64,000 nt of DNA from the NCBI GenBank assembly GCA_904066235.2, contig CAJFCV020000006.1, forward strand, positions 8,990,001 to 9,054,000. Direction: 5' to 3'. Numbering within the stretch: the first letter of the stretch is position 1; each line of letters starts with the position of its first letter. Source of the stretch: Bursaphelenchus xylophilus (Eukaryota > Nematoda > Chromadorea > Rhabditida > Aphelenchoididae). Shown here in pieces: positions 10,209 through 23,128 of this stretch. The translations under genes and the position numbers were made by a program. The notes under the pieces were generated by a model. That model was not told the origin of the DNA. It ran no database searches and saw only the letters and a list, made by a program, of their open reading frames with translations.

Positions 10209-12721
10209 TTTTAATCCGCTCTTTACTTTGGTAACCCCCGTTTCCAAGGATTGGTTATTTAATGAATAAACATTAATGTAATAATATAGTTGCTTTTGCT
10301 TTTTTAGACTTCACAGTCTTATGATTAAAAAAGACATACAGTATAACGTGTAATTTTCCCAGATTCTTGGTAGTTTCATTATCCGTGCGCAGACAATCGG
10401 ATTTTTATTTGTTTCGGCCGGCTTTGCGGGTAAATGATGGTCCACGGGCCGAATTCAAAGGGTTCAAAAAAACTTTTGGCAATTTGCGACGCTTAATGTG
10501 GTCGGAAGCGAGTGGCCGTTCAAAGATTTCCCGGTGTTGCGTAATGGGGTTCGGAAGAAGATCTGTTATTTCTTTTTGGCCAGTTAGTTACGGTAATCCC
10601 AATTTATTGGAGAGAAAGTTTTGGAGTTTTAATTTGAAAACTCTCTTTTTATAAATATTCCAATTAGAGGGGGTTTTGAATAAGAATTTATGCAAATTAT
10701 TTTACGATAAAAATCAACTACTCTGTTGACATTTGGAGACAATTACGGAGAGTTCTCTGGAAATAATGCGGGAATTTTTTGGACGTTTTTTTCGAATCAA
10801 TTATTGAGATTTTTAACATTGGCTATGCAAGCACCAACCAAATTTTTAGGTCAAAAAATGCAAAAATTTTATTTTTTCTGAAATCTCCGTAATTGTGTCG
10901 ATAAAATTGAAAGTATTCATGCAGCAAAATGGATTTTTTCCCTGCCAAATTTGCCAAGTTATGGCCAAAAAATTTGTTTTTCTCTGCTCCTCTCCCCCGA
11001 TTTTCCATAGCCTCTTATCTGTAAATGCCGTTGAATATCTCAGCCATATTTGCAGCGGGCTGAATATTCTATTTCTTTGGTACAAATTTGCACTCATCCC
11101 AGATTCTATGCCAACTTTTCCTAACCTTATCCCCCGCGCTTCCCTCCGTTTTCTTTTGAAATTCAAATCCAGATCGGGTGGTCGATTAATTCTAATTTTT
11201 ATTCTCCACAAAGTTCGCACCACTTTATCTTCATCATTTTTTGCAAAAAAAAACTTTGGCCAAACAGAAAAGTGGGGGGCTTGGCACTTGGGAGAGCGAT
11301 TAATTTTGATTTAAATTTGTCCGCGCAAATTCTCTTCGATTAGAGGTGGTTTTTGGGAGGAAAATGGAGATTTATTGTGTGAAAGGGGGTTAGATACGAG
11401 AAGCGTATTTTACACTGATCTCAACTTGCTATTTTGTCATTTTCAATCGATTTTTTATACTTAAAAAAATGTTTTTTGGTGTAAAAATCACAGTAACCTT
11501 TACTATTTTTTTCAAAATTATGTCGTTTTTGAAGCAAGTGTGGTCCCACTTTTTCTTTCCTACCGTATACTGTAACATCCAAAAGTCGCAAAACTTTTTT
11601 CGTCGTATGTTGCGCAACGTATCTAACATAATTTTCCGAGGTTAATGATCTCTTTGTTCTCGCGATTATCCCACCGATCAATTGCTTTTTCTCGACCCGA
11701 AAGGTGTTAATTCTCGCTTTTAATTTTGTCCTTTTGGTCACTCGATCCGATCGGGCAAATGGCGAAAGAAAATCTGGCTTTGAACTTTTTTGATGGGCTG
11801 CCGCCGTATTTTAGAGCGGGAAGTGACAGAAAATCAACTGTCGTTTCTTTCTACAAGCCTTTTCCTCAAAATACTATGAGCAAAACTCCATAAAATTACT
11901 TTTTTGTCATCAAAAATTTCTTTGATGACTATGTCACAGTAACCCTTAAAATTAAAAATCGATAAAATGGATCTTTTCCAAGACAAACCACTTTATTTGC
12001 CTTCCCAGCAAACTAAATTTCGATCAAAAACAGTCCGTTTAGATATGCAAATGGAAGGGTCGATCATTCTTCCAGATTTTGGCGCCTGTTCCGCCGGAAA
12101 AATGTTTTTGCTCCCGATTTTTCGCCATCGATTATTTCTTGGACACTGATTTTTTATTTTTCGATTATTTGGCGTGAGAAATTTTTGGATTACTGTAGTA
12201 AAAAGTCACAAAATTTTTTATAGGCCCAACATGCTCAAAAATTTAATTTTTTTAGTTGGAGTAATTATCTGGTCATTAATCCCTTTTTATCAGCTCCAAG
12301 TCTTGTTCAGACAACAATGATCATGCGCATTTTATTTTTTACGGTTCGAATTCGCTTTCCCTAAACGAAAATTCACTTCCGAGGCTCGTTTTGCGCTTCT
12401 TTTGTCTATCACGTTATCTTTGCTCGGTTGAACAAGTTCTTGTTGGAACAAGCAAAAATTTTCTGGATTGGGGGTCATAGAAGGTCAAGTTTGTTTACCA
12501 GTTTGGGACAAAATTTGGAAATGGGCGAGGGGGAGCTTTGTGCAATTTCGAAAGGATTAGGAGCATTTTATTGGTCAGATATGCTTATTAGTTGCGAAAA
12601 ATTCAATTTAAAAGCCAAAAAGAGTCAAAAAACGACTAAAAATGGGGCAAGAATGGACTAAATTGGCATACGCTATCTTCTTCAATCCCAAAAACTTTCG
12701 TTTATCTCCAAAATGTGTAAC
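10209..12721. other. Intergenic region, no gene seen
   Basis: AT-rich DNA with many T and A runs. A copy of the dispersed repeat lies at about 10840-11080, with core GTTGAATATCTCAGCC at 11029. Open frames of 60-139 codons lack start context, splice logic and protein-like composition. Confidence 0.5.
10840..11080. repeat. Copy of a diverged dispersed repeat
   Basis: It contains AAGTTATGGCCAAAAAATTT and GTTGAATATCTCAGCCATAT, which align by eye with ATATATGGCCAAAAAAGCAT and GTTGAATATTTTAGCCGCGC at 44520-44620. Confidence 0.5.
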
Positions 12722-12793
12722 TGGAGGTATGGGGAATTGAACCCCAGCCCTCTCGCATGCTAAGCGAGCGCTCTACCCCTGAGCTATACCCCC
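12722..12793 (-). tRNA. tRNA-Ala (anticodon AGC)
   Basis: Full cloverleaf on the minus strand. The acceptor stem GGGGGTA pairs with TACCTCC (one G-T), followed by discriminator A. The A box is TAGCTCAGGGG, the anticodon arm CTCGC-TTAGCAT-GCGAG (anticodon AGC), and the T arm TGGGG-TTCAATT-CCCCA. There is no intron. It stands alone in a gene-poor stretch. Confidence 0.97.
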
Positions 12794-15700
12794 ACACGCC
12801 TAATTCTCTTTCGACTGATCTTTTTTTCTGGATTCTTTTTGATAATCCAAATCCATTGCGTAGAAAGAATAGAGAAAGTTGCGCGTGTCAGGGTCAGTAA
12901 TCAAAAAGAACAGAGTTGAAAGTGAGATCTCATCGATAAGATGACAAATCTTTTTGAGTCGGGAAGATGCCGCGTATAATTGGCTCTTGAGCTAATTGAG
13001 CGACCGGAAATCATGACTTTCTATATTATACTTGGTTTTGCGGTAATTTATGATCCAATATATAGCTTATTAGATCATTTTGTATAATTTATATATTTTT
13101 TTATGTTAAAATTTTAATAAAATCATCGATTTTATTGTTACGTATTTACTGTAATCATCATCTCTTTTCTTTGATATTTTGCTTCGTTTTCTATCCGAGT
13201 CATTCTCCACCATCATCAATCCCCTACTGTAAGCGCATACTTTCATCGGAAAAAGTAAAAAATAATCAAAAAATCTGGACTCTCTACTTGATTTCGTCAA
13301 AAAAAAGGTTGACGGAAAAAACAAAGTTGTGTTGATTGATTAGTCGAGGAATTCCAAGCAACCTTTCCGTCAAGACCACAAGACCCTCAAGGCCGGTCGG
13401 GGCGCGCGATGATGTCTTGATTGGGGAGAACAAATGGTGTAGCTATCCGAAGGCAGGCAAGACGTATGGTCGGAAATCGGACGGTAAACACACAAAGATG
13501 AGAGTTGTAAGTAACGCGACTCATGTGAAATATAGTGGGCGTACATATGTATAAAATATTTTGATAATCGGAAGATGTCTAACAGCAGGCTGTTTGTCTA
13601 GCGGGTTGCAGAATTTTAAGAAATCGAAGGTTTTCAAGTTTGTGGAAATTATTAAAGATTATGTCATCAAAAATCAGCCCATTAGAAAAAAACTCCAAAT
13701 ATAATTCTAACGATAAGTAAAGCTCAACGCAATTTACGACTATAATAATTTTTTTAAGGAATGTAAGACATTTTAATCCTGCACTTTGCAGAAATCTACT
13801 AGATACGAGATACCAAAAATCAAAGTTTTTTGTGATCCTTGGGTCGAAAGTTGTCCATAGTCTGCCGTCTTCAAAAAGCGTTGAATTCCTAGGCCACCTC
13901 TACAAATGACAAGCTAAGATCTTCCGTAGTCGATATGCCACCTTAGAGGAGTAAGCTGCTAGAATTTGAGGAAAATGAGAGCCTCGCGCATCAAACGACC
14001 ACTTTATCAAAATTCTTCTCCGACCACCCCCAAAAAGGGTTCATCTTTTGCCAATCATAAGAATGACAGGGTACTACTTGAAAGAGTACTCAAACCCCTT
14101 AACAATATGCTTTCATTTCCACATATTGTATTTCCGCAACGAAACTTGGACCCATCTCCCTTTCATAGCCGCCCCATAATTCCAAAATTCTCTTGGGAGC
14201 AAATCCCCATCCTTTTGTATCCCCCATTATTTTTACAAAAAGAGAACAGCACGTTTATCACACTGCTCCATGGGTTCGTGTAGTTTAACAAAGAGTTTAA
14301 CGCGGTCGCCAAATGTAGAGCGCCGCTGTAAAAAGGAGCTGACCAGCGGGCGAAAAGAACATTTTTTAAAGTTTTTTTTGTAAAATTTTTGTAATTTGTT
14401 TATCAAAATAAACTTCGTGAAGAAGTTGTGTCCGCAGTCGGGAAGAAAGCACATTATTGTCGATAATGGGCAAATTCGCGAGGATTTTATCCCCTAGTCA
14501 AAAGGTTAAGATGGCTTTATTCAGGGAATAAGGGGGAGATTTGGAAATGGAGATCGGACAATAAAATTGCTGGGAAGATTAGGCTTATTTTGATGGAAAC
14601 GGTAGAAAAATAATTATGGTGACTCTTGGGGAAGATAGTTGTTGATTTTATTGTTGATGTGGACCTTAGAAATTTGTGATTTGTCGATTACAATAAAGGA
14701 ATCTGAGGGGGCTAGGAGGTGTAATGGGTTTCATGGGTTTCCAGGGAAGTTTTGAAATTTTTTGCCCGAAATATTTTATAAGTGTCAAAAAGAGATTACA
14801 AACAGGAAAAGTATGTAGAATACAAGACGCAGACTAGAAACACGCTGGATTTCCAAGCAGTAAATATCTTCATGAGCCTTTTTTTACATTCCTTATGTCC
14901 AAATTTCCATTTCTCATCCATTTGACCCCTATTCCCCATATATCGGCCATATATTCCTTGCCCTGATGTCCCGTTTAGATCCCACCTTTTCCTAATGTCT
15001 TTTATCTCTTTTCTCTCTTTTTGATTGAAACTTTTCCTTCGGTGCAAGGGTCAGCGGCCAAGCGGCCACAAATGCCCCGGCTCCATAATTCCGAAAGGTA
15101 GAAGAGCGGGGCAGCTGTTTGGAGGAGAACATTTTTTTTGAGGTTCGGGAAAGATTGAGTGTTTGGGGGGCGATTTACCTTCTGGTCAGTCTTGAAGGCC
15201 GGACAAGTTCGGGGTTTTTGGGTTCAGTGGGTGGGGGAGGAGGGGGTTCAAGGCGATGGAAGATGAGGTTGGATGTGAATAGGGAAAATACGGATTTTTG
15301 AAGATTTTTTTTGAATTTTGAGATCTGCAGAGCAACAATTAGATGTAGAGAAACCTGCTATAACGCCTCGAGCACCTGGAAATTGTAAATTTTTAGTCAG
15401 CCAACGGAAGGCATGAGGAAGACCATCTTCTTCTCTGATTAGCCCATGCTTCCTGATCACCCCTCTCCTAATTCCGCTGTCATTTTCGTTAAGGCTTCAG
15501 CGTTTTGTCAATCACATTTCCTAACATTGGGGGGGAAAGGGAGGCCTTTTTGTTACTGCTTGCTACCTTTTTTGAATTGTTTTTGCTCTGAACTTGGGAC
15601 TTATCCAATTGCAATCTACAGTAGGTTAAGTGGATGATAATTATGTTCTTGACAATGTTCAGGGCTTACTGAGCTTCTTAGGACTAGAGCTGGGTCAAAG

Positions 15701-18700
15701 AAGAAGTTATAGACCACTAGTCATCATCTTGTTCCTTGACCTTGTTCCCAATCACTTTTTCCCTTTTCGAGTTCCTCAAATCCCGCTTCAACCCTCGTTG
15801 TTTATCATTTCCCGCTCCATCTTTTGTTCTGTTGACATTTTTAGTCTTTTATGACCCAGTGTTCTCCATTCCCCCCACGCTCGCGACCTCGAAAAAACAA
15901 AAGAAAAATGTCAAAAGTTGAAACTTGCTGATGCGCAAAAGTTGCCAGCAGGTTTTTGCGTTAACACCCTCCAACTTTCGCTTCGACCCGCTTTTTCTCG
16001 CCGAGATTCTCAAGGTCAGGTGTTAACGGAGGGCTTTCCTTAACAGTGCGAACACTTCTCCGTTTTTTTGTTTCACTTTTGTCGATTTTATGAGCGTGTA
16101 ATTTCGGCGTTGATGAGATGTGATGGATATGTTTGGAACGATTTTAAACAATGTTTTGGCGGCAAGAACTGATTTTTTTGTCTCTATTACGTTAGAAGGG
16201 ACCTTTTTTTCGTAGAATTTCGGAAACAAATCAAGTTGTTGGAACTGCTGATACGTAAAAGTTCCAAGTTTATCTTTGGGTCATCTTGGAGGTTCATTTT
16301 CCTTCCAGACAGGTTTGTCGTTAAAACGGACCTGAAATAACTTCGGAGCGGTTCCAAACTTTTTATCGTTTGTTGTCTCTGTTTATTGATTAAGATCAGG
16401 TCACAAAACTTTCAATTTCAAGTCTTTTCCTAAGGCACTAAGACCCGGATTCCCTCTAAAATCACCATGTTTGCTTCATCCTCTCCTAAGTACCAAAAAA
16501 ATTTTTCACGTAGCACGGAATGTAATCTAGCCCCTGATCATCAATATCAGGCCCAGATATTTGTTATTGCGCCTTCTCCTTTTTTGTGGGCGTTCCCTCT
16601 CTCCGGACCTCCAATTGCGGAGCGATGGTTGGTTAATTGCGGTAATGAATTTGATTGCGCGACGATAAAAAAAGTCTTCATCTTTTGGGGCCTTGTTATT
16701 GTGGAAGACGAGGGATAACGTGGTTTTTAGAGAGGATCAGAGAAGAATGGGGCTTGATTTGGAAAACAGGAAGAAGGTTAATGAACTTAGAGCGAGATTA
16801 CAGCAGTTTTTTTGAACTGGACCTTATTTTGAACATAAAAATGCATCCCTGCTGAAACCATTCAAAAAACCGCACTTTTAGCGTTTTTAGGACTAAAATT
16901 CAAAATTGGACCATCTAATAATAGCTCCGCTAAAATTTCCATTGGTTCCAGTATCAATTTTTATAAAATTTTGCCAAAAAATCCCATTTGTCATCCTTTT
17001 TTTGGCCGCTAATCTCCAAAATCATATCTCCACAAACCCTTCGCATCGACCGACTGATCAGGCAAGTCGAAGAGTGCGTCAGAGCGTCCGAACAACGAAA
17101 AAGGCATCCCGATTTTGGGGCGGAGATTGGACGGGGGGCAGGGACCATTCACCGCAAATAACGGGGCAACTATTGTGTTGATCACGAGTCGGTCGCCGCT
17201 GAAAAAAATCGGACCGGAAAGAAATTGGGAAGGCTTTTTTCCGATTGAGACCCGAGAAGAGTTTTCTGGCTGCCGGAGACTGGGGATGGAGGGGTACGGT
17301 AAATTTTTTGGCTTCACTTTTTCTTACCATATTGCGGTATTTGATCGGAAATTGGGCCGCGTGTTGGTTGGCTATGGAGAATTTAGGGTTGAAATTTTGT
17401 TTTGGACTGTTTAAAATGCTTTTTAATTTAAAAAAATGTTCAGTGGAGGTGTTAACTCTCGAATTTAGCATAAATTTTTAAAAAAATTTGAATATTCAAA
17501 TTTTAGCAAAATTTTCAAAATTAATTTTTTCGACCTTCGTGCGGGCCAAAGTTTCCAAAAAAACCAAAAAAAAATTTTTCTCCCTCTAAAATACGACCTT
17601 TTCCTAACCAAATCACCCTTTAGAATGCCCATTCCCCCCTTCACAGTCAGTATTTAAATACCATTCTTAAACTCTCTGTTTTAATGTTTGTTTAGGCGAT
17701 TTTAATGGGGGGTTTCGACAAAACTTTTCCAAATTTTACAACATCTGCACCAAGTTTACAAAAAGGAATCACCCCGAAGCGAGCGGCATTACACTGCCGA
17801 AGAGGGGTTTCACACAGGCGGGTTGTAAAATTCCCAGCTAGTGTAAATCGACGTGTGACGTCGTTTTACAATAGCGCCCGCGTTGCATTGTAATTTGGGC
17901 TGCGGTGGGGGTGGAGAGGCGCCGAGCATGTGCTAGCCGGAACTGATTATTTTAGGTGGAAAATTTTTGAATTGAGAGTTTGTTGACTTGCATCGAGTTT
18001 GAGAAAACTTGCTACAAATGTAGATTAAGGCTTTTCAACAATGATCTGAAAGTTTTAGCTAGCGTTTCGCAAAATATATCAATATTTTTAGGTCAAAAAA
18101 TTCATAGGATTTGCCATTTTTCAGAAATTTTTTGAAATTATAAATAGCCATCTGGGTATTTGATGTGTAAAACAAAAATGATTTTTTCCGCTCAAAACCA
18201 TAGGGGATATGGCAAAAATGTTTTTTCTCCTACCGTCTCTTATTATTTCCTAAAACATGTCATCTTCAAAGATTATTCAATACCATGGCCCCACTTGGAA
18301 AGGGCGTGCTAATTTTTTCAGAAGACGAAATGTATCCTTGGTAGATCACGTACGCATTGAAAAACATCCGCACGCCCAACATTGAGTACTGTCCTTTTCA
18401 AGTTTCTGATGAAATCCGAGCCAAAATTCAAAAAATATTTTCCCTCAATGTATACCGTGTGCCATGCCGTGCATCACTGTGTACCACATGTTCAGGTCAG
18501 AGATTCAAAAATGCCGTTCTTAAAATGCAAACATCTGTAACATACAATTTTAACCGAACGACTTACTGTCTTCTAAAAATATTTTATTTTTGTATTCTCT
18601 TACTTTGAGATTACGGTATTAGGTATGTCTGAAATTATGATTCAGATTACTCACGCTCTTATTTCGACATTTTTCAGCATTTTGATTAGAAGGATCGGAC

Positions 18701-21700
18701 CTAATCTCGTTTTGTGATCGCCGAAATCCCGCTTAATTTTGGAAAAGGAAAACAAAATTCTGGGAACGAAAGGGGTTTCCATTTTCTGGATTTCCACATT
18801 GCCTACCATTCTTTGGGAAAGACAATTAAATTTCTGTAAATTCAAGACGGAAACTTGTTGAGAAACTCAGAAAAAAATCAAAAAATTTCGAATTTTAGTC
18901 ATCTTTCAGCCAAAAAATGACCGTGGATTCTGCAGAGCATGAGCTAAAAATCTCGCATTTATTAGGATAATATTAGTGTTAATTTGCGCCAAGTTTTATG
19001 AAAATCTGTGAGATTTTCATTTTTGATGACATGAGGATACCGTAGCCAAAATTTGGAAAATTTTCTAAACTGTTTTGCAACTATCAGGCCAATTATCTGC
19101 AGTTCAGCTGGTTCGACTTCTGCCTCGACGCACGCAACACACGTACCCAATCTTCGAGCCCTTAGGCCGTCGACTGTTTGCAACTGGACCTGCTCACATG
19201 ATCCGCCCGCGAAATGCCAAACTCTCCCTTTGAAATCTCGCCTTTTTTGGCCGCAAAACGCAAGACCGAGGCCGGGAAAGTTCAGCAGAAAAAGGTGTTT
19301 TCGCTCGCTCACATGCCCGCTGGCACGGTAGGGTTTTGGCGGGTCACGCAACTGATTGTTTCCACAAAAAAGGCCGTGCCGAAACGTTTGCGGGCCAAGT
19401 CCGAAATCTTAATTAAAACCGAGCGGTGTAAAGGGTGAGGATTGGAAATTTCGTCGGTCCGATAATTGGCCTTTTTGGGACAAATTTGAGATTTTTTAAA
19501 CGCAAATATTACGATTGATTTGCACTTATAGGCCTACAAAACTAAATAATTTTGCCAAAAATCCAGTTGAATTCTCGTTTTCGCCTCTCAAAAGAATGCA
19601 AATTAACCAGCTTCCCCATGCTTTATAGCCTGCCGACAAATAGAATGTTCCGTGGAAAGTTGTTGTATGCAAAAAAGTAGTGCGGTCCGAAGATCAAGAG
19701 CCTGGGAATGCTTATTTTGTCTCTGTGGAAACCTTGGGCTTATCTGATCGGGCCGGAATTATCTTTTGCGGCCGCCGATCTACGGAGGGGGGCACGCTGA
19801 ATTTGGGGGTTTGGCGATGCAAATTAGGTGGGTGGATGGAATTTTGGAAGTAGTAGGTACATTATGGGATATTGTAATATTATGCAGTTGGGTTAAGAAG
19901 GTAAAATTTACAAGGGAAATTCTCGACAAGCGACTGCCAGATTTGCCATAGGGTTTGGCAAAAAAGTCTTTAATGCCCGCAAAATAATCGCTGAAAATTT
20001 TAGTTTTTGGTGAGATGGGGAAGCTGAGATATTCGACAAAAATTGCTGGCCTTTCCATTGTAAGCTAAAAGTTACGATATGCCCTCTAAATCAGCAAAAA
20101 TCCCAAAGCTTGTCTCCAGACTTTCCTCCAAGTCCCTTTTGTCTCTAATCATCTCCAAAACCCCCCTCAAATAACCCCGTGTTATACCATATGGATCCGT
20201 ATTGTATGGGCCTGCTTCTTGCACAGTATGAACTCATACCCACCGTTTCCAGGCCCGTAGTTTTTGCGAACGCCCTAAGGCGACAAAACGTGCACAACAC
20301 GAATCCCTCCCCAAAATTGTATGCGCAATTGGCGGGATTGTACTCGCTGCGGCGTCTTTTATTCACTTTTTAAATATAGCACCCGAACCAAAGAACTGCA
20401 AGGCATCTTTTCCCCCAATTTGTAGTCCCCCTAATTGAAGCTTTTTGTTTCTCACACTTGAATCGAAATTTGAGGCGAAAAAAGCAAAGTTTCATCGCCG
20501 CGTTTTGTAGTCCCAACGCCGGACGAAAGCCGGGGTTTTGTGAGTTTTCCATTCTTCTTCGACCTGCTCATTAACGGACGCTCTGGTGCCGTAACCTAAT
20601 TTCGGCGACAGTTGAAGTGCGCGCTTCGCCCTCAAGGCCAACGTTGCGACAGTTTCACTTTTTTGCGCTTATCGGATGCTAGAAAGTGATAGCCTGATGG
20701 ATCCGTTGATTTTGGTTTCCAAAGCTTTTCGCGAGGAGATTTCGATTATTTTCGCTTTCTTTTAGGAATTAGGGTGGGTTTGGGAGATGGAGGTCATAAA
20801 TGGTTTCATGATTTGCGTTTGTAGTCAATATCTCTTCGGTAGGTTATCTAGTATTATTAGAAACAGGATAAAGATTAAATTCCATAATTTGTGGGGTAAT
20901 TCGGGCTACAATAAGTGTTCATTCCACTTGCTACTATTTAAAGCCGGTACTTGTTTGCAGGCCCTCCTTTTGAGAGATTGAAATTTTTGGTCTGCAGAAT
21001 TCAAACATTGGCTTGCAGACTTCTAACAAGTTACAGCCTTGCTTATTTTACCCTTTTTCTAGCCACTTCTCTTACATCTTCTTTATTTTTATTCCATGAA
21101 AACTTTGATCATATTACCCTACGTCTGTCTGCTCCTAGACCCCTCTGACATCCCTATCGACGTCTGTTTTCACCCGCATATCTGTCTTTATTAATCAACA
21201 AGAAGTTTGGGCCCTAAACCCGTCCGCAATCTTCGAGAGATGGTGCGCGGAAATGACCCCCATCAACCCGCAGACCTTCAAGACTTGTAAAATGTTTCGA
21301 TCAGTGAGGTTTATGGTCTCTGAAACTCATTTTTTATTGTTCCTCTAATTTTTCGAGGGTCGTAAATTGGAGGGTGGGAAAACTGTTGATTTTAGACAGC
21401 TAGAGGGAGATAAGATGGTTTTGTAAAGCACGTGGAGCAGATCATGAAGTTTGAGGGCTTAGCTTGGCATTGACAATAAATGAGATATTATAAGAGTGGG
21501 TTGAAAATTTGAAAGCGATTCGACTGATATATAGAGCTACAAATTAAAAAAAATTACCTTTAAAATCAATCATTTCTAATCATAGCGAAAATTTTGGACC
21601 GTTGGCTAGTCCAGCAGTCCTCTAGACCCTTTCCAAATCCTCAATATTTCTTAACACTGTCCTCTCAACTCCTCAAACCACCTTTTGCCGCAGTCTTCAA

Positions 21701-23128
21701 ACGATAATTTATCTAGATCAAGACATAATAGCGCTATTCAACTAACCCAATCGCGCGTTAAATCCTCGCTAATTAGGAAAACAATGAGTGATGTAAGGGT
21801 GTCCTTGTGATATCTCCGACTTTCTGACGCAATAAAAACTTCGGCACGATTTGAGTTGACAGAGTTTCGGAGCAAGTTGTAAAAAAGACCGTATCACGGA
21901 GAGATGACATTTTGCGTGTTCGTATATAGGGCTTTTGTTGTCAGCGCTGTGTCGAGAGTATTGCCAGTTGTGTAATAAATCTTTAGAGGCAATTTGGTGT
22001 GGAGAAAAAGTCGTGGGAAAGTTGCAAAATCCTGATTTTGTGGCTCTACCGACATTACCGTCAACCTAAACCTAATAGCTAAAACAAGATTACGCGCGCT
22101 CTCTAATCCCCAATATCGCCACACTTTTCTCCATTTACCCAATTATGCAACATTATAATAGATCTGACCGTCGTTTCGATTGCACAATTAGTCCCGTGCC
22201 AAGGCCGCCAAACCTCCGCCCATTTCCGTTTATGTATTCGGAACCGGTATGACTCTAATCTCCGGGCGAAATCTGCGGTTTACAACGCACACACTCAACC
22301 TCAGTCGGCGTAGAGTCGAGGCTTATCGTTTTATCGTGGGCTACGGTATAATTGAAGTGTGTTGGAGGGTAATTAGGAGTTGATAGAGAAGAGTCAACAA
22401 TAACTTTTACAGTTTGTGCCCATTTTTTTGGTCGCAGAGTTCGTGCCCGAAGCGCAAATTGCTGATTTTCTGGGAATTCTGAAGGCGCCTTGTTTCTAGT
22501 ATACCTTGATCGCTGAGGATCTTGGCTCACTTTTTTGTAGGCCTAGATATTCAAACGAGATTTACAGACTTCGGGCTATGGCAATTAAGAGTTGGCCAGG
22601 AAAAATCATATTATATGGGCTTTTAGGCATTCTTTGGCCAAAAGATTTCAATTTTTCCTGTATAAAGGAAGCTAACCACGTGGCCAAAATGTTTTATTTT
22701 TTCGTTTTGTCCAGTTTATTGGAACTTTTACTTCGTACTTAAAAACGTCTTCTTCGAATACTTAATGATTATTTTTTTTGTATGCTTATAACTTCAAAAT
22801 CAGTAGGTTATCCTCCAAACACCTACTTTACTATTATATCATCATCCTCTATTTAACGCTTCTCCAACCCTTTGACATCACTCCCTGCTACCGTAAGCCC
22901 TCATTCCAAATATTGCGTGTTCCGCGGATTTTCCAAACCTCGCTGACATTTCCCGAGCGCTCATAAACATGGGACTGTTTAGATTACATATCCACTTCGT
23001 CTACAATCCACTGGTTCTCGTACAATTCCATGACCCTGTAGTTACATTCCAAATAGGTCGAAGAATTCCAAGTTTCTTTTTTTTATTCCAATTTCGCTCA
23101 AAAAGACGCTAAACTTGTGGAGAACGGA
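12794..23128. other. 10-kb gene-poor region upstream of the zinc-finger gene
   Basis: I find no supported coding exon. Moderately GC-rich islands (about 13360-13500, 17740-17900, 19090-19440, 20170-20360 and 22150-22340) alternate with T-rich DNA, as in the long regulatory flanks or 5' introns of nematode transcription-factor genes. A dispersed-repeat relic lies near 18000-18290. Unseen 5' exons of the zinc-finger gene could lie here. Confidence 0.4.
17842..17870. promoter_or_regulatory. Perfect-stem palindrome containing a CRE-like TGACGTCG
   Basis: TGTAAATCGACGT, a 3-bp loop GTG, then ACGTCGTTTTACA: 12 of 13 bases pair. The centre holds TGACGTC, close to the bZIP site TGACGTCA. It sits in a GC-rich island in otherwise empty DNA, about 5 kb upstream of the zinc-finger gene. 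A regulatory role is inference. Confidence 0.35.

Noticed and set aside
13336..13554. A 72-codon frame with a donor-like GTAAGT after GTT
   Set aside because: No acceptor, partner exon or recognisable domain.
18962..19351. 129-codon minus-strand frame in a GC-rich island
   Set aside because: Overlapping long frames exist on the other strand and no signal, domain or splice logic supports either.
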